From: an uncultured Steroidobacter sp.
GTDB taxonomy: Bacteria > Pseudomonadota > Gammaproteobacteria > Steroidobacterales > Steroidobacteraceae
DNA length: 6,197 nucleotides
Assembly (NCBI GenBank): GCA_946478975.1
Contig: CAMLEO010000363.1
Location: 1-6,197, forward strand
Reading direction: 5' to 3'
Shown here: positions 4,877-6,197 of the stretch, piece by piece
Layout: every line of letters begins with the position of its first letter
How positions within the stretch are numbered: the stretch's first letter is position 1
Program-made: the position numbers and the translations under genes
The notes under the pieces: model-generated
Seen by the model: only the letters and a program-made list of their open reading frames with translations
What the model was told of the DNA's origin: nothing
Database searches by the model: none

Positions 4877-6019
4877 ATGACATCGCGAAAACTTTTAGTA
4901 CTCGCCCTCGTCGCTGTGGTCGCCGTGCTCGGCGGCATCTGGCTCGCCGGTCGACAAACGTCGACGCCGGCCGGCGAAACCGCGACTTTGTATCCTGACC
5001 TGAAGAAAGAGCTCGACACCGTCAACGCCGTTCGCATCGTCAAAGCGGGCGGCACGACCGCGGTGGAGATGAAGCGCGGCGATAAAGGCTGGACCGTGAG
5101 CGAACGCTCCAACTATCCGGCGGATGAAGCCAAGCTGCGCAAGCTGGTGACCAATCTTGCGGATGCCAAGCTGCTCGAAGAGAAGACGTCGAGTGCTGAG
5201 AACTATCCGAAACTCGGCGTCGAGGATGTCAGCAATGCAGCTGCCGGCGGCATTCAGATCGAACTCGACGGCCTGAAGCAGCCGGTGAAGCTGATCGTCG
5301 GCAAGCAGGCGCAAGGCGGCCAGTCGCACTACGTGCGTCGCGCCGGCGAGCCGAAGAGCTGGCTCGTCAACAAAGACATCGATACTTCGGCGTCGCCGGA
5401 TCAGTGGCTGCGCAAGAACGTCATGGATGTTTCAGCCGATCGCGTGCAGTCGGCGGAAATCACAATCGCCGGCGCGAAGCCTTACTCGCTGGCGAAGAAG
5501 AGCCGCGCCGATGCGGACTTCGCAGTCGATGGATTGCCCAAAGGCAAAGAGCTGAGCGCTCCTACCGCTGCGAACAGCGTGGCCACTGCCCTGTCCGGCC
5601 TCACGCTCACTGACGTGCAGAACGCCAGTGCCCTGACGGATAAGCCGAGCGCTCAGGCGGTCATCAAGACGTTTGATGGATTGGTTGCTGATGTGACCGG
5701 CTGGAAGAAAGACGACAAACATTTCATCGCCGTCAAAACGTCCTACGACGCCGCCCAGGCGGATCGCTTCAAGGTCGCCACTGCGGATAGCGACAAGAAG
5801 GATGCTCCCGCTGCGAAGGACGGCGAGAAGAAGGCTGATGCCGCCAGCGCTGAGGGCGCCCCGCCGGCTGAGAAGCCCGCTGCGCCTGAGGCGGCGAAGC
5901 CGAATGTTGAGGAAGAGGCTGGCAAGGTGAATGCGCAGGTCACCGGGTGGGTTTATGAGATCCCCGCGTATAAGTACGACGCGATCTTCAAGCCCATCGA
6001 TGACTTGATCAAGAAGTGA
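4877..6019 (+). CDS. DUF4340-family membrane-anchored protein (380 aa)
   Basis: This is a DUF4340-type protein, the usual last member of GldA/F/G-like operons in proteobacteria; no biochemical function is established. Residues 5-24 form a single N-terminal membrane anchor (or uncleaved signal; no lipobox Cys is present), and the rest should lie outside the cytoplasm. The body carries repeated beta-type modules with family hallmarks: VEMKRGDKGWTVSERSNYPAD (63-83), KLGVEDVSNA (112-121), KLIVGKQAQGGQSHYVRR (138-155) and WLVNKDI (162-168). It ends in GWVYEIPAYKYDAIFKPIDDLIKK. Residues about 305-355 are a Lys/Ala/Pro/Glu-rich low-complexity stretch set just before that terminal strand, which looks like an insertion within the domain. 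GAGGA (4863-4867) lies nine bases before the ATG and overlaps the previous stop, so the gene is read as part of the operon. A plausible role is an envelope-side partner of the GldG-like protein, by association only. Confidence 0.9.
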   Translation: MTSRKLLVLALVAVVAVLGGIWLAGRQTSTPAGETATLYPDLKKELDTVNAVRIVKAGGTTAVEMKRGDKGWTVSERSNYPADEAKLRKLVTNLADAKLLEEKTSSAENYPKLGVEDVSNAAAGGIQIELDGLKQPVKLIVGKQAQGGQSHYVRRAGEPKSWLVNKDIDTSASPDQWLRKNVMDVSADRVQSAEITIAGAKPYSLAKKSRADADFAVDGLPKGKELSAPTAANSVATALSGLTLTDVQNASALTDKPSAQAVIKTFDGLVADVTGWKKDDKHFIAVKTSYDAAQADRFKVATADSDKKDAPAAKDGEKKADAASAEGAPPAEKPAAPEAAKPNVEEEAGKVNAQVTGWVYEIPAYKYDAIFKPIDDLIKK

Positions 6020-6027
6020 TGTTCTCC

Positions 6028-6074
6028 GCGCGCTCAGCCTTCCCTCGAAGGTTGAGCGCGCCGCTCCGCGGCGC
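6028..6074 (+). terminator. operon-end hairpin with a competing second hairpin
   Basis: Nine bases after the DUF4340 stop, 6028-6042 pairs with 6047-6061 to form a 15-pair stem (one G-U wobble at 6037/6052) around a CCTC loop. A second perfect seven-pair stem, GCGCCGC (6058-6064) with GCGGCGC (6068-6074), shares its first four bases with the 3' arm of the first, so the two cannot form fully together. No T-tract follows either on the plus strand. It may be a Rho-assisted or non-canonical terminator, or a structure that protects the 3' end of the operon mRNA. The position right at the operon end makes the terminator role likely. Confidence 0.5.
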
Positions 6075-6092
6075 AAAGAAGGTTTGACAAGG

Positions 6093-6182
6093 AAAAAAAA
6101 GCCGACCTTCTGAACTCCCTTCAAAGCGCAGCTAACGTTTCAGCGTCGGTGAGCTGGGTGGGATATCTCTCACCGGCGGCTT
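6093..6182 (-). terminator. possible minus-strand transcript end with U8 tract
   Basis: An A8 run at 6093-6100 reads as eight T on the minus strand. Directly before it on that strand, CGGCTT (plus AAGCCG, 6099-6104) can pair with AAGCCG (plus CGGCTT, 6177-6182). This would close a branched structure that also holds the inverted repeat CGGTGAG (6147-6153) with CTCACCG (6169-6175). The closing stem is short and its loop long, so this is a weak terminator by the usual rules. If real, it ends a convergent transcript that enters from beyond the right edge. Confidence 0.2.
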
Positions 6183-6197
6183 GGCTCCAGCAGGGAT

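Noticed and set aside
5432..6124. 230-codon minus-strand frame opposite the DUF4340 gene and its hairpin
   Set aside because: It runs through the operon-end hairpins and the U8 tract and is compositionally a mirror of the plus-strand gene, so it is a shadow frame.

Overview
The window looks like chromosomal DNA of a GC-rich proteobacterium, probably a gammaproteobacterium of the Xanthomonadales/Nevskiales/Steroidobacter kind. That placement is inferred from base composition, strong GC preference at third codon positions and the character of the proteins; no phylogenetic marker is present. All five convincing genes lie on the + strand. No tRNA, rRNA, CRISPR array, insertion sequence or phage gene was seen.

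Layout: (1) 1-75 is a short leader with a possible -10 element. (2) 76-954 encodes an unrecognised 292-residue protein: a helical N-terminal domain, a long Pro/Ala-rich linker and a small helical C-terminal domain. (3) 955-1495 is a 541-base region without a convincing gene. It contains many inverted repeats, including a strong intrinsic-terminator signature that points to the MINUS strand (996-1033), although no minus-strand gene is visible upstream of it. (4) 1496-6019 is a tight four-gene operon: a GldA-like ABC ATPase, a GldF-like ABC-2 permease, a GldG-like membrane-anchored extracytoplasmic protein and a DUF4340 membrane-anchored protein. The gene junctions are TAATG (one-base overlap), a 1-base gap and a 12-base gap. 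(5) 6020-6197 holds a 15-pair hairpin that probably ends the operon transcript, a second hairpin that competes with it, and a minus-strand U8 tract that may end a convergent transcript entering from the right.

How the genes fit together: the ATPase and permease have the features of an ABC-2-type (exporter-class) transporter. The GldG-like and DUF4340 proteins each have an N-terminal membrane anchor and a large domain expected outside the cytoplasm, and would form an envelope-side assembly on that transporter. In Flavobacterium the related GldA/GldF/GldG proteins are associated with gliding. Here there are no other gliding genes and the substrate is unknown. The operon is a known but poorly characterised conserved arrangement, not a new system. 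The least explained part of the window is the structured intergenic region 955-1495, which may encode a minus-strand small RNA.
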